Below are positions 46,729-55,380 of a DNA stretch of 64,000 nucleotides, piece by piece. The DNA comes from Alistipes excrementigallinarum. Lineage in GTDB: Bacteria > Bacteroidota > Bacteroidia > Bacteroidales > Rikenellaceae. The DNA lies in NCBI GenBank assembly GCA_019112825.1, contig DXIP01000003.1, positions 3,098 to 67,097 on the forward strand, given 5' to 3'. The notes beneath the pieces are model-generated. The model was given only the letters and a program-made list of their open reading frames with translations. It made no database searches and was not told the DNA's origin. Position numbers and translations under genes: made by a program. Numbering within the stretch: the first letter of the stretch is position 1; the number at the start of each line of letters is the position of its first letter.

Positions 46729-47766
46729 TTACATCATCCGGCCGAAGGTGCGGCGCCCGAGCAGGTAGCGCAGCACGATGGAGCCGTCGTAGACATGCCG
46801 CCGCAGCGCACGTTCGCGCTCGCCGCGCACGCGCTCGGAGTCGAGCAGCGCCCGCGTCTCGAGCCGCTTGCGGGAGAGCATCGGATGCCACCGCACGAAG
46901 TCGCGGTAGGCGCGCCCCACGGCCCGGAAGTTGTCCCAGCGCCCCTGCGCAAGGTAGGAGAGGGCCGCCAGCAGGTCCAGCATCGGCCGCACGACGGCCA
47001 CGATGAGGCGCTGCAGGGGCGACGAGCACTTGTAGAGCATCGCCAGATTGTTGCGGTGGTTGTAGAAGACCTTCGACGGCGAGTCGGTCTGCAGCGTGCC
47101 TCCGCCCAGATGGTAGACCGTGCTGCCGGGGACAATCCGCACCCGGTAGCCCGCCAGCTGCATCCGCCAGCAGAGGTCAATCTCCTCCATGTGAGCGAAG
47201 AAGTCGGCGTCGAAGCCCCCCAGCGCCCGGAAGACATCGGCCCGGCAGCAGAAGGCGGCGCCCGTCACCCAGAAGACGTCGCGCGCATCGTCGTACTGCC
47301 CCTCGTCGCGCTCGGTGCACTTCAGAATCCGGCCGCGGCAGAAGGGATAACCCAGAAAATCGATGTATCCGCCCGCCGCACCGGCATACTCGAACTTCTC
47401 GGGTTCGCAGAGCGACCGCAGGCGGGGCGCAACGGCCGCCACGTCGGGATGGCGCTCCAGTTCGGCGATGAGCGGCGCGAGCCACCCCGCGGGGGTCTCG
47501 ACGTCGGAGTTGAGCAGCACGTAGTAGTCCGCCTCGATGTGTTCGAGCGCGCGGTCGTAGCCGCCGGCAAAGCCGTAGTTGGCATCCATCGTCACCACCT
47601 CGACCCCGGGGAACTCTTTGCGGAGCAGCCGCAGCGAGTCGTCCGTCGAGCCGTTGTCGGCCACGACCACGCCGGCCCCGTCGGCCGCCGCCACGACGCT
47701 CGGCAGGAAGCGGCGCAGATGCTCCGCACCGTTCCAGTTGAGTATGACGATTTTAACCGTTGACAT
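46729..47766 (-). CDS. Glycosyltransferase family 2
   Basis: 345 residues with a GT-A fold: VILNWNGAEHLRRFL at the start, the nucleotide-sugar site VVADNGSTDDS, the DXD-like LLNSDVETP, and the acceptor-side HMEEIDLCWRMQLAG. The C-terminal part (LYKCSSPLQRLIVAVVRPMLDLLAALSYL) has one or two membrane-associated helices. The start at 47766 (MSTVKIVILNWNG) overlaps the acyltransferase gene by 14 bp. It is probably involved in surface polysaccharide or lipid glycosylation. Confidence 0.9.
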   Translation of the reverse strand: MSTVKIVILNWNGAEHLRRFLPSVVAAADGAGVVVADNGSTDDSLRLLRKEFPGVEVVTMDANYGFAGGYDRALEHIEADYYVLLNSDVETPAGWLAPLIAELERHPDVAAVAPRLRSLCEPEKFEYAGAAGGYIDFLGYPFCRGRILKCTERDEGQYDDARDVFWVTGAAFCCRADVFRALGGFDADFFAHMEEIDLCWRMQLAGYRVRIVPGSTVYHLGGGTLQTDSPSKVFYNHRNNLAMLYKCSSPLQRLIVAVVRPMLDLLAALSYLAQGRWDNFRAVGRAYRDFVRWHPMLSRKRLETRALLDSERVRGERERALRRHVYDGSIVLRYLLGRRTFGRMM

Positions 47767-48673
47767 TCGTGCGTTTGTGTTTCCAGCGGCGGTGCGACCA
47801 TATCCACAGCTCGGGCTGGGCGACAATCTCCGCCTCGAGCCGGCGCACGTAGCGCTCCGTAATTTCGTTGGGCTCGACCGCCTCCTCGCCGTCATAGAGC
47901 AGGTCGAACGACATCTCGTAGCGGCCGCGGCGCAGCCGCTTCATGCGGACGAAATAGACGGGGAGGTGGCAGCGCAGGGCCAGCTTCTCGCCGCCGTCGA
48001 AGAATATCGTATCCTGATTGAGGAAGCGGAACCAGTGGCTGTCGGGACGCCGCGGCGGGTTCTGGTCGGCGATGAGCCCCATGACGAGGTTCTTGCCGTC
48101 GATGCCCTTCTCGCGGTTGCGCAGGTAGAAGCGCAGGCACTCCTTCATGGCCACCGTGGTCGAATTCTCGTAGTTGCGCAGCCGCTGGTAGAAGCACTCC
48201 ATCACCACGCTGCGCAGCGGATGGTAGACCGCAACGAGCATCTGCGAGGGTTCGTAGAGCCCCCAGTAGGAGCAGTACTCCCAACAGCCGTAGTGGGCCG
48301 TCAGCGCAATCCAGTCGCGCCCCCTGACGGCGGCGCGGTGCTCCTCGAGCCCCTTGACCGTCAGCACCGTGCGGGCCTTGTCGGCGCTCATGTGGGCCAT
48401 GTTGACCGTATCGACGAACAACTCGGAGAGCGTGCGGTAGTACTTGCGGCGGATGGCGGTCAGCTCGTCGTCGCTCTTCTCGGGGAAGGAGTTGCGCAGG
48501 TTCTGCCACACCACCTTGCGGCGGTAGCGCAGCACGTAGCAGAGCAGCACGTAGAAGAGATTCTCGACCACGTAGTATTTGAACCAGTAGGGCATCACGG
48601 CGAAGAGCCATGCCCAGAGCCAGAGCAGCTCCAAACCTACCCGTTGCGCGAATGTCAGTTTCTGATGATTCAT
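47753..48673 (-). CDS. LpxL/HtrB-like lipid A acyltransferase
   Basis: 306 residues of the lysophospholipid acyltransferase family that adds a secondary acyl chain to lipid A. One N-terminal membrane helix (LLWLWAWLFAVMPYWFKYY) is followed by the catalytic-type motif TAHYGCWEY (HX4E equivalent, with Cys-Trp) and LIADQNPPR. The start at 48673 (MNHQKLTFAQ) overlaps the DUF389 stop by 4 bp. It lies between the DUF389 and GT2 genes in a tightly packed operon that suggests envelope work. Confidence 0.9.
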   Translation of the reverse strand: MNHQKLTFAQRVGLELLWLWAWLFAVMPYWFKYYVVENLFYVLLCYVLRYRRKVVWQNLRNSFPEKSDDELTAIRRKYYRTLSELFVDTVNMAHMSADKARTVLTVKGLEEHRAAVRGRDWIALTAHYGCWEYCSYWGLYEPSQMLVAVYHPLRSVVMECFYQRLRNYENSTTVAMKECLRFYLRNREKGIDGKNLVMGLIADQNPPRRPDSHWFRFLNQDTIFFDGGEKLALRCHLPVYFVRMKRLRRGRYEMSFDLLYDGEEAVEPNEITERYVRRLEAEIVAQPELWIWSHRRWKHKRTNVNG

Positions 48674-50193
48674 GGTCTGTCGTTCTCTACGAATACCTTG
48701 ACGTTGGCCACCTTCGTGCGCACGCGCAGCCATGCGGCGAGCGACTCACGGTCGATGTGCTGCGTCGAGTCGGCGGGCGAGACGACACAGACGAGCGTCG
48801 TGTCGCGCGGCTGGCCGTCGACTCCGAAGGTGATGCCCTTGGTGAGCGACACCGCCGCCACGTTGCGGACCACCACCCCGGCCTCGCGCGAGATATCCTC
48901 CACGGCGACGTTCGTCACCCGGTAGCGGGCCAACTGCGAGCGCATCTGCTCGATTTGGGCGTTCTTCTCCCCGAGCAGCTCGAGGTAGCTCTTCTGGAGC
49001 GTCGCCATGTCCAGCCGGTCGCTGTTGTCGGCCTGGCGGACCACCAGCTCGGCATCCTCCAGTCCGCGGAAGCCGGCCAGCTGCGCCCGGGCGTTCTCGA
49101 TGACCTCGTCGCCGAGCGTCTCGCCCAGCAGCACCAGCTCAATCTGCGAGGGATGGCTGCCGCGGGCGTAGTGCTTGTTGCACTCGATGACGCGCGTATG
49201 GGGGAAGTTGAAGACCCGCGAGACGTACTTGTCGGCCGCCGCCTCGAAGAGCGAGACCCGCACCATGCGGAAGCCCACGAAGACGCTCGGGATGAAGGTG
49301 ATGAGCGTGATGAACATCATCAGCCGCTTGACGTTGCGCTCGCGGACCTTGTCGATAAAGACCTTCTTCTCGTACTTGAGGAAGCGCACCATGAGGTAGG
49401 TGGCCAGGGCGATGAAGACCGAGTTGATGAAGAAGAGGTAGAAGGCCCCGATGAAGAAGCGCGGCTGCCCCGTCGCCACGCCGTAGCCCGTCGTGCAGAG
49501 GGGAGGGATGAGCGCCGTGGCAATCGCCACGCCGGGGATGACCGTCGAGGTGCGGTCGCGCCGCGACTGGGCGACGATGCCCGCCAGACCGCCGAACAGG
49601 GCGATGAGCACGTCGTAGGTCGTCGGGACGGTGCGCGCCAGCAGCTCGCTCTGCGCCGTCCCGATGGGCGAGATGAGGAAGTAGAGCGTCGAGGTGATGA
49701 TGGCGACGATGAACATCAGCGCATAGTTGCGCAGCGAGCGCTTGAGCAGCTCGAAGTCGTTGATGCCCAGCGAGAGGCCGATGCCCATGATGGGGCCCAT
49801 GATGGGCGAGATGAGCATCGCGCCGATGATGACGGCCGCCGAGTTGACGTTGAGTCCCAGCGAGGCAATCATCGTGGCGAAAATCAGCACCCAGAGGTTC
49901 ACGCCGCGGAACTCGACCCCCTTGGCGATGTTGGCCACCACCTCGTCGCGCTGCGCCTTGTCGTCATCCTCGAGGCTGAAGCGGTCGCTCAGGTAGTCGC
50001 GCAGCGAGGCGAGCCACACTCCGAAGGCCCGGCGCTGGCGCCCGCCGCGGCTCCTCTGCGGCCCCGGGGTGGCGCCGCCGTTTGCGGTATTTGCGTTACC
50101 TGCGGGATTTTCCGTATTCCCCGCGTTTCCCGTATTTTCCGTGTTTTCCGTGTTTTCCGTGTTTTCGGTATTTTTCAGTTCCGTATGCTCCAT
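48670..50193 (-). CDS. DUF389 (TIGR00341-type) membrane protein
   Basis: 507 residues. An Asn/Thr/Glu repeat N-terminus (NTENTENTENTENTG), then about six membrane helices with the DUF389 phrases SAAVIIGAMLISPIMGPIMG and VIPGVAIATALIPPLCTTGYG, and a long soluble C-terminal part (about 330-507) with a coiled coil near 415-435. The biochemical role of the family is unknown. It starts 10 bp after rsmI. Confidence 0.88.
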   Translation of the reverse strand: MEHTELKNTENTENTENTENTGNAGNTENPAGNANTANGGATPGPQRSRGGRQRRAFGVWLASLRDYLSDRFSLEDDDKAQRDEVVANIAKGVEFRGVNLWVLIFATMIASLGLNVNSAAVIIGAMLISPIMGPIMGIGLSLGINDFELLKRSLRNYALMFIVAIITSTLYFLISPIGTAQSELLARTVPTTYDVLIALFGGLAGIVAQSRRDRTSTVIPGVAIATALIPPLCTTGYGVATGQPRFFIGAFYLFFINSVFIALATYLMVRFLKYEKKVFIDKVRERNVKRLMMFITLITFIPSVFVGFRMVRVSLFEAAADKYVSRVFNFPHTRVIECNKHYARGSHPSQIELVLLGETLGDEVIENARAQLAGFRGLEDAELVVRQADNSDRLDMATLQKSYLELLGEKNAQIEQMRSQLARYRVTNVAVEDISREAGVVVRNVAAVSLTKGITFGVDGQPRDTTLVCVVSPADSTQHIDRESLAAWLRVRTKVANVKVFVENDRP

Positions 50194-50203
50194 GTTGTCC
50201 GTT

Positions 50204-50932
50204 TCAATCGTTTTCCTGCTCGGGGAACTCCTCCCCGTCGGCCGCCTCGCCGCGGCGCGGGCGCGTCTTGCCGGCCACCACCAGGACGAACTCGCCCCGG
50301 GGCTCCGTCGCGCGGAAGTATTCGAGCACCTCGGCCACCGTGCCGCGCACGGTCTGCTCGAACTTCTTGGTCAGCTCGCGCGAGACCGACACCTGCCGCT
50401 CCGCCCCGAAGGTCTCGGCAAACTGCTCAAGGCACTTGACCACGCGGTAGGGCGATTCATAGAAAATCATCGTACGCTCCTCGTCGGCAAGCGCCTGCAG
50501 ACGCTTCATGCGCCCCTTCTTCTGGGGCAGGAATCCCTCGAAGCAGAAGCGGTCGCAGGGGAAGCCGCTCTGGAGCAGCGCCGGCACGAAGGCCGTGGCT
50601 CCGGGCAGCGACTCGACCTCGATGCCCTGCTCGACGCAGGTGCGCACCAGCAGAAAGCCCGGGTCCGAGATGCCGGGCGTGCCGGCGTCGGAGACCAGCG
50701 CCACGGTGCGGCCCGCGGCGATGTGGTCGGCCACCATGCGGACCGTGGCATGCTCGTTGAACTTGTGGTGCGAGCGGAGCGGCTTTTCGATGCCCAGGTG
50801 GCGCAGCAGCACCGACGTGGTCCGCGTATCCTCGGCCAGGATGAGGTCCACCTCGCCCAGCACCTTGACGGCGCGCAGCGTGATGTCGTCCAGATTGCCG
50901 ATGGGCGTGGGTACGATATAGAGTTTGGCCAT
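50204..50932 (-). CDS. rsmI: 16S rRNA (cytidine-1402-2'-O)-methyltransferase
   Basis: It methylates C1402 in the decoding centre of 16S rRNA. 242 residues of the tetrapyrrole-methylase fold: LYIVPTPIGNLDDITLRA, LAEDTRTTSVLL, ALVSDAGTPGISDPGFLLV, and FYESPYRVVKCL. The start is 6 bp after the preceding gene. The end is rich in charged residues. Confidence 0.96.
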   Translation of the reverse strand: MAKLYIVPTPIGNLDDITLRAVKVLGEVDLILAEDTRTTSVLLRHLGIEKPLRSHHKFNEHATVRMVADHIAAGRTVALVSDAGTPGISDPGFLLVRTCVEQGIEVESLPGATAFVPALLQSGFPCDRFCFEGFLPQKKGRMKRLQALADEERTMIFYESPYRVVKCLEQFAETFGAERQVSVSRELTKKFEQTVRGTVAEVLEYFRATEPRGEFVLVVAGKTRPRRGEAADGEEFPEQEND

Positions 50933-50938
50933 GCTAAG

Positions 50939-52798
50939 CTAAGCGTATTTGCGTTCGAGGAGCTCCATGAGGAAGCGTGCGCCGTCCGACGAGGAGTTCC
51001 AGGCGTAGTTCTCGGCGATGTAAATCATGCACTCGTCCAGGTCGCTGCAGCCGTCGAGCGCCGTGATGGCGCGCTCGTAGGCGTCGGCGTCGCCGCCGAA
51101 CAGGTCGCGAATCATCAGGAAGCGGTCGTTGATGCCGATGGCCCGGCGCAGGTCGGTGACCGGTTCGCTGCGGGCGATTTGCGAGGCCATGTCGCGCGGC
51201 GGAGCGATGGTGTCGGCCAGCGTCCGCACGTCGTGGTTGATGACCTCGCCCAGCACGGCGCCCCCCTCGGCGGCAAGAGGTGCCGACGGATGTGCATGCG
51301 GTGCAGCGCCCGGGACCGCTCCGTGCGGCACGGCACCGGCGGAGTGCGAGGCGTGTGCGGGATGCGATTGGAGAGGCTCGGGTTCCGGTTCGGACTCGGG
51401 CTCAGGCTCGGCTTCCGGCTCTTCCGGTTGTTCCGGGGCCGGGGCCGCCTCCTCTGCAATCGCGTCGGGAGCGAGCTCCACCTCGACAAAGGGGTCCGCC
51501 TCCTCTTCCCCGGCTCCGGGTTCCGAAGCTGCGGCTTCAGCGGCATTTTCCAATTGAGGTTCCGGCGCGGCAACTTCGGGCTGCACCTCGGGCTCGGTTT
51601 GCTGTTCGTTCTGCGGCGCGTTCTGAACGTCGTTCTGCGGCTCGGGTTGCGGCCCGGCGGACGGTTCCGTCTCCGGGCGCTGCCCGGCAGCTTCGCCCTT
51701 CACGGCAGCCGCTTCGACCGAATGCTCAGCCGCGGCGGCGGGTGCCGGCTGCGAAGCGGTCGGGCTCACGGCGCGGGCTTCCTCCCCGGCGGCCTCGTCA
51801 CGCAGACCGGCCATGCGACGCTCGGCAACGGAGGCGGCCGGTTTGCGCACCGTACCCGTACCCGAAAGGCGCTCGCCCGATGCGGGCTCCCCATCGCCGT
51901 AGAGCGACATGATGACCCGCTGACGGTGGCGGTGGCGCACGACGGGCTCCTCGGCACCGAACAGGCTGCCCATCACGGCACGCGGACGACCGCCCGCATG
52001 GTGCTCCTCCTCCCCGGCCTCACTTCCGGCAGCCGCTTCGGCAACGGCAGGGGCGGCGGCAGGGGCGGCGGCAGGTTCAGCCGTGACGGCAGGGACGACG
52101 GCAGGCTCAGCTGCGACAGCCGGTTCAACCGCAGGTTCAACCGCAGGCTCAGCCGCAACGGCCGGCTCTGCGGCAGCCGCTTCCACTGCGGGCTGCACTG
52201 ATTCGGCGGGTTCGGCCGGGACAGCCGGGGTGACGGGCTCGGATACCGGCACCGCAGGCGAGGCCTCTACGACCTCCTTGACCTCTTCGGCGGCGGATGT
52301 CGCGGTGGCAGGCTCCTCCGGAGCAGTCTTTTCGGCGGCAGGCGTCTCCGGAACATTCTTCCCGGCAGCGTCGGTGCGCTCCTCGTCGACGGTGGCCGTC
52401 ACCACCTCGACCGTCTCGGCAGCAGCCTCCTCGGCCGCCGCCGCACGCGCCTCGGGCGAACCGGGGGCCGGTGCCGCAGCCTCTTCGGCCTTCATCACCG
52501 CTTCGGCCTCGTTGTCGTCGTCCGCAGCCGCCGCAGACTCCTCCACGGCAGCGGCGGCAACCGGTTCGAGGGCGAGCATCTCGTCCAGGTCGATGCTCTC
52601 GGGCACCTCGACGGCCCCCGTCCCGGCCTCTTCGGGCTGCGGCGCCCCGGGGGCGTCGAAACGCAGCTGCTCGTACAGCCTCCGGAGCAGTTCGAGCGCC
52701 AGGTCGCGCTCGACGGCCGGAACCTCCGCCTCGGCCTGCCAGCCGCCGACGAGCGATTCGAGCCGCGACAACTCTTCCCGTATCGTTTTCAAATCCAT
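50939..52798 (-). CDS. Large low-complexity protein with a conserved C-terminal domain
   Basis: 619 residues from the ATG at 52798 (MDLKTIREELSRLESLVGGW). A helical N-terminal 55 residues is followed by about 450 residues rich in Ala, Glu, Pro and Val with repeats such as AVEPAVEPAVAAEPAV, and an ordered C-terminal 100 residues (LADTIAPPRDMASQIA, GINDRFLMIRDLFGGDADAY, YIAENYAWNS). The C-terminal domain looks like a conserved Bacteroidota domain next to rsmI; function unknown. The upstream ATG at 52825 is rejected because it lies in the -7 box. Confidence 0.75.
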   Translation of the reverse strand: MDLKTIREELSRLESLVGGWQAEAEVPAVERDLALELLRRLYEQLRFDAPGAPQPEEAGTGAVEVPESIDLDEMLALEPVAAAAVEESAAAADDDNEAEAVMKAEEAAAPAPGSPEARAAAAEEAAAETVEVVTATVDEERTDAAGKNVPETPAAEKTAPEEPATATSAAEEVKEVVEASPAVPVSEPVTPAVPAEPAESVQPAVEAAAAEPAVAAEPAVEPAVEPAVAAEPAVVPAVTAEPAAAPAAAPAVAEAAAGSEAGEEEHHAGGRPRAVMGSLFGAEEPVVRHRHRQRVIMSLYGDGEPASGERLSGTGTVRKPAASVAERRMAGLRDEAAGEEARAVSPTASQPAPAAAAEHSVEAAAVKGEAAGQRPETEPSAGPQPEPQNDVQNAPQNEQQTEPEVQPEVAAPEPQLENAAEAAASEPGAGEEEADPFVEVELAPDAIAEEAAPAPEQPEEPEAEPEPESEPEPEPLQSHPAHASHSAGAVPHGAVPGAAPHAHPSAPLAAEGGAVLGEVINHDVRTLADTIAPPRDMASQIARSEPVTDLRRAIGINDRFLMIRDLFGGDADAYERAITALDGCSDLDECMIYIAENYAWNSSSDGARFLMELLERKYA

Positions 52799-52822
52799 AA
52801 TTTCAAGGCTCTTTTTGACCTC

Positions 52823-52853
52823 CAAAGATACGCATTAATGCGCATCGAGGCAA
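52823..52853 (-). promoter_or_regulatory. Promoter of the rsmI operon with internal palindrome
   Basis: Minus strand -7 box TATCTTTG (52830-52823) and TTG at -33 (52853-52851), 20-nt spacer. The spacer starts with the palindrome CGCATTAATGCG (52831-52842), placed like an operator. The transcript should cover the low-complexity gene, rsmI, DUF389, acyltransferase and GT2. Confidence 0.6.
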
Positions 52854-53030
52854 GCATTGCCCGCGATATTTTGCCCCGCGGCCCCCGGCAGCCGCCCCGC
52901 CCCGGGCCAAAAGATTTGAAACAGAGCCCACACACAGGAACCTCCACCCGAAAAATAAAGAGGCTCCCGCATCCCGTTCCCGAAAAGTTGGTTATCTTTG
53001 CAGCACGAAACGAAAATCAGAATTCAGATA

Positions 53031-54131
53031 ATGGCTTTACAATGCGGCATCGTCGGATTGCCCAATGTCGGCAAATCGACGCTTTTCAACTGCCTCTCCA
53101 ACGCAAAGGCCCAGGCGGCCAACTTCCCCTTCTGCACCATCGAGCCCAACGTGGGCGTCATCACCGTGCCCGACCAGCGGCTGGTCCGTCTGGCCGAAAT
53201 CGACCATCCGAAGCGGGTCATCCCCACCACCATCGAGATTGTCGACATCGCCGGTCTGGTCAAGGGAGCCTCCAAGGGCGAGGGTCTGGGCAACAAGTTC
53301 CTGGGCAACATCCGGAACACGAACGCCATCATCCACGTGCTGCGCTGCTTCGACAACGGCAACATCACCCACGTGGACGGCTCCATCGACCCCGTGCGCG
53401 ACAAGGGCATCATCGACACGGAGCTCCAGCTGAAGGACCTCGAGACGGTCGAGAACCGTCTGGCAAAGACCCAGAAGGCGGCCACCTCGGGCGGCGACAA
53501 GCAGGCCAAGCGCGCCGTCGAGCTGCTGCTGCAGTACAAGGCCGTGCTCGAGCAGGGCAAGAGCGCCCGCACGGTCGAGCTCGACAAGGAGGACCACAAG
53601 CTGGTGGCCGACCTCAACCTGCTGACCGACAAACCGGTGCTCTACGTCTGCAACGTCGACGAGAAGAGCGCCGCGACGGGCAACGCCTACACCGAAGCGG
53701 TGCGGGCCGCCATCGCCGACGAGAAGGCCGAGATGCTCATCATCGCCGCCGCCACCGAGGCCGACATCGCCGAACTGGAGAGCTATGAGGAGCGTCAGAT
53801 GTTCCTCGAGGACCTCGGCCTCGAAGAGTCGGGCGTGGCCCGGCTCATCAAGTCGGCCTACCGGCTGCTCAACCTCGAGACCTTCTTCACCACGGGAGCC
53901 GACGAGACGCGCGCCTGGACCTACGTGCGCGGCATGAAGGCGCCCCAGACGGCCGGCATCATCCACACCGACTTCGAGCGGGGATTCATCCGCGCCGAGG
54001 TCATCAAGTACGACGACTACGTGACGCTGGGCTCGGAGAAGGCCTGCCGCGACGCCGGCAAAATCGGCATCGAGGGCAAGGACTACGTCGTGCAGGACGG
54101 CGACATCATGCACTTCCTGTTCAACGTCTGA
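53031..54131 (+). CDS. ychF: YchF/OLA1-type ribosome-associated ATPase
   Basis: 366 residues: P-loop GLPNVGKSTLFN at the very start, G2/G3 region (VDIAGLVKGASKGEG), coiled coil (about 130-200), and the C-terminal TGS domain (AWTYVRGMKAPQTAGIIHTD). YchF binds ATP rather than GTP (the NVDE in LYVCNVDEKS replaces NKxD). It is linked to translation and oxidative stress. The start at 53031 follows TATCTTTG (52993-53000) by 30 bp. Confidence 0.97.
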   Translation: MALQCGIVGLPNVGKSTLFNCLSNAKAQAANFPFCTIEPNVGVITVPDQRLVRLAEIDHPKRVIPTTIEIVDIAGLVKGASKGEGLGNKFLGNIRNTNAIIHVLRCFDNGNITHVDGSIDPVRDKGIIDTELQLKDLETVENRLAKTQKAATSGGDKQAKRAVELLLQYKAVLEQGKSARTVELDKEDHKLVADLNLLTDKPVLYVCNVDEKSAATGNAYTEAVRAAIADEKAEMLIIAAATEADIAELESYEERQMFLEDLGLEESGVARLIKSAYRLLNLETFFTTGADETRAWTYVRGMKAPQTAGIIHTDFERGFIRAEVIKYDDYVTLGSEKACRDAGKIGIEGKDYVVQDGDIMHFLFNV

Positions 54132-54236
54132 TTCGGCGTCCGCGCGGGGCGCCTGCGGCCCCGCCGCCGGCCCTCCGCCCCGAACCCCGTCCCGATTGAG
54201 ACAACCAACCCGATAACCTAAAACAGAGTTCGAACC

Positions 54237-54962
54237 ATGAAAAGCAAGTACCTCATTCTGGGAGTGACGGCCATCGTCTGCGTCGTATTGCTGGGCCGCT
54301 ACTACACCTACAAGTACCGTGCTCAGGAGACCGTCACCGTCACGGGTCTGGGTGAGACGGAGTTCACCTCCGACCTGATTGTCTGGTCGGGCGTCCTGAC
54401 AGCCGAAGCGGAGAACGTCGCCCGGGGCTATGCCGAAATCGAGGCCGGCAAGGCGAAGGTCCAGAAGTTCCTCGCCGAGCGGGGGCTCCCCGCCGAGGCG
54501 GTGGTCTTCGAGTTTGTCAACGTCGAGAAGCAGTATACGGCCATCTACAACGCCAACGGCAACTGGGCCGGCCAGCGCTTCACGGGCTACCTGCTCCGGC
54601 AGCGCTTTACGGTCGAGTCGAACGAGGTGGAGAAGGTCGAGGCCATCTCGCGTGAAATCTCGTCGCTCATGGCCCAGGGCGTGGGCATCGAGGTGATGGC
54701 GCCGGACTACTACTACACGAAGCTCGACGACGTGAAGATGGGGCTCATCGAGACCGCCTCGGCCGATGCCCGCACGCGCGCCGAGAAGATTGCCCGGAAC
54801 GCCGGTGCGAAGCTGGGCCGCGTGGCCTCGGCGCGCATGGGCGTCTTCCAGATTACGGGGGCCAACACCAACGAGGAGTTCTCGGCCGGAGGGTCGTTCA
54901 ACACCTCGTCGCGCCAGAAGAAGGCCCGCATCACCATGCGGCTCGAGTACCGGGTCAAGTAG
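54237..54962 (+). CDS. SIMPL-domain (DUF541) protein
   Basis: 241 residues with an N-terminal signal anchor (YLILGVTAIVCVVLLGRYY) and a SIMPL/DUF541 domain: VTVTGLGETEFTSDLIVWSG, a paired-helix region, and LIETASADARTRAEKIARNAGAKLG followed by the last strands ITMRLEYRVK. Family members form oligomeric periplasmic or surface shells; the role is unclear. It lies 105 bp after ychF and has no clear promoter of its own. Confidence 0.88.
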   Translation: MKSKYLILGVTAIVCVVLLGRYYTYKYRAQETVTVTGLGETEFTSDLIVWSGVLTAEAENVARGYAEIEAGKAKVQKFLAERGLPAEAVVFEFVNVEKQYTAIYNANGNWAGQRFTGYLLRQRFTVESNEVEKVEAISREISSLMAQGVGIEVMAPDYYYTKLDDVKMGLIETASADARTRAEKIARNAGAKLGRVASARMGVFQITGANTNEEFSAGGSFNTSSRQKKARITMRLEYRVK

Positions 54963-55380
54963 CGGCGCCCAAGGGGGGGGCGGGGATGACACCCGCCCTA
55001 CCGGCTGAAAACCGGCGCAACGCCGCCCCACGGCAACGGCTGAGGGCTGCGGCAACCGCCGAGGCCTCCCGCACCACCCAAAAACCGGGCCGCCGCGCAA
55101 CGGGACCGCGCGCAACCGCCATCCCGGAACCGGGGCCGGTGTGAAAACGGAACCGTTGCGAACCCGCACCCGCCGCAGGTCCGCACCCGGCACCTTCCGC
55201 CGCCAACCGCTACGGAGCGCACACCCGCCCGGGCACGCCGCCCGCAGGTGTGCGCTGCCGCACGAAGCGGAGAGCCGCACGAAGCGGAGAGCCGCACGAA
55301 ACGAAAAACGAATACGCGAAACGCGCACGCAACCGTGCACGGAACGCTTGAGCAAGGATATTCAAAATTTGAAAAACGAT
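54963..55380. other. GC-rich leader region before gltX with 17-bp tandem repeats
   Basis: 418 bp without a convincing gene. It holds the inverted repeat AGCGCACACC / GGTGTGCGCT (about 55216-55255) and directly after it three tandem copies of GCCGCACGAAGCGGAGA (55257-55300, the last incomplete). Open frames that read from here into gltX are extensions of the gltX frame without a ribosome site. Confidence 0.6.

Noticed and set aside
46583..47029. Minus-strand frame ending in Lys/Glu/Gln repeats
   Set aside because: It is out of frame with the glycosyltransferase and translates a purine-rich microsatellite.
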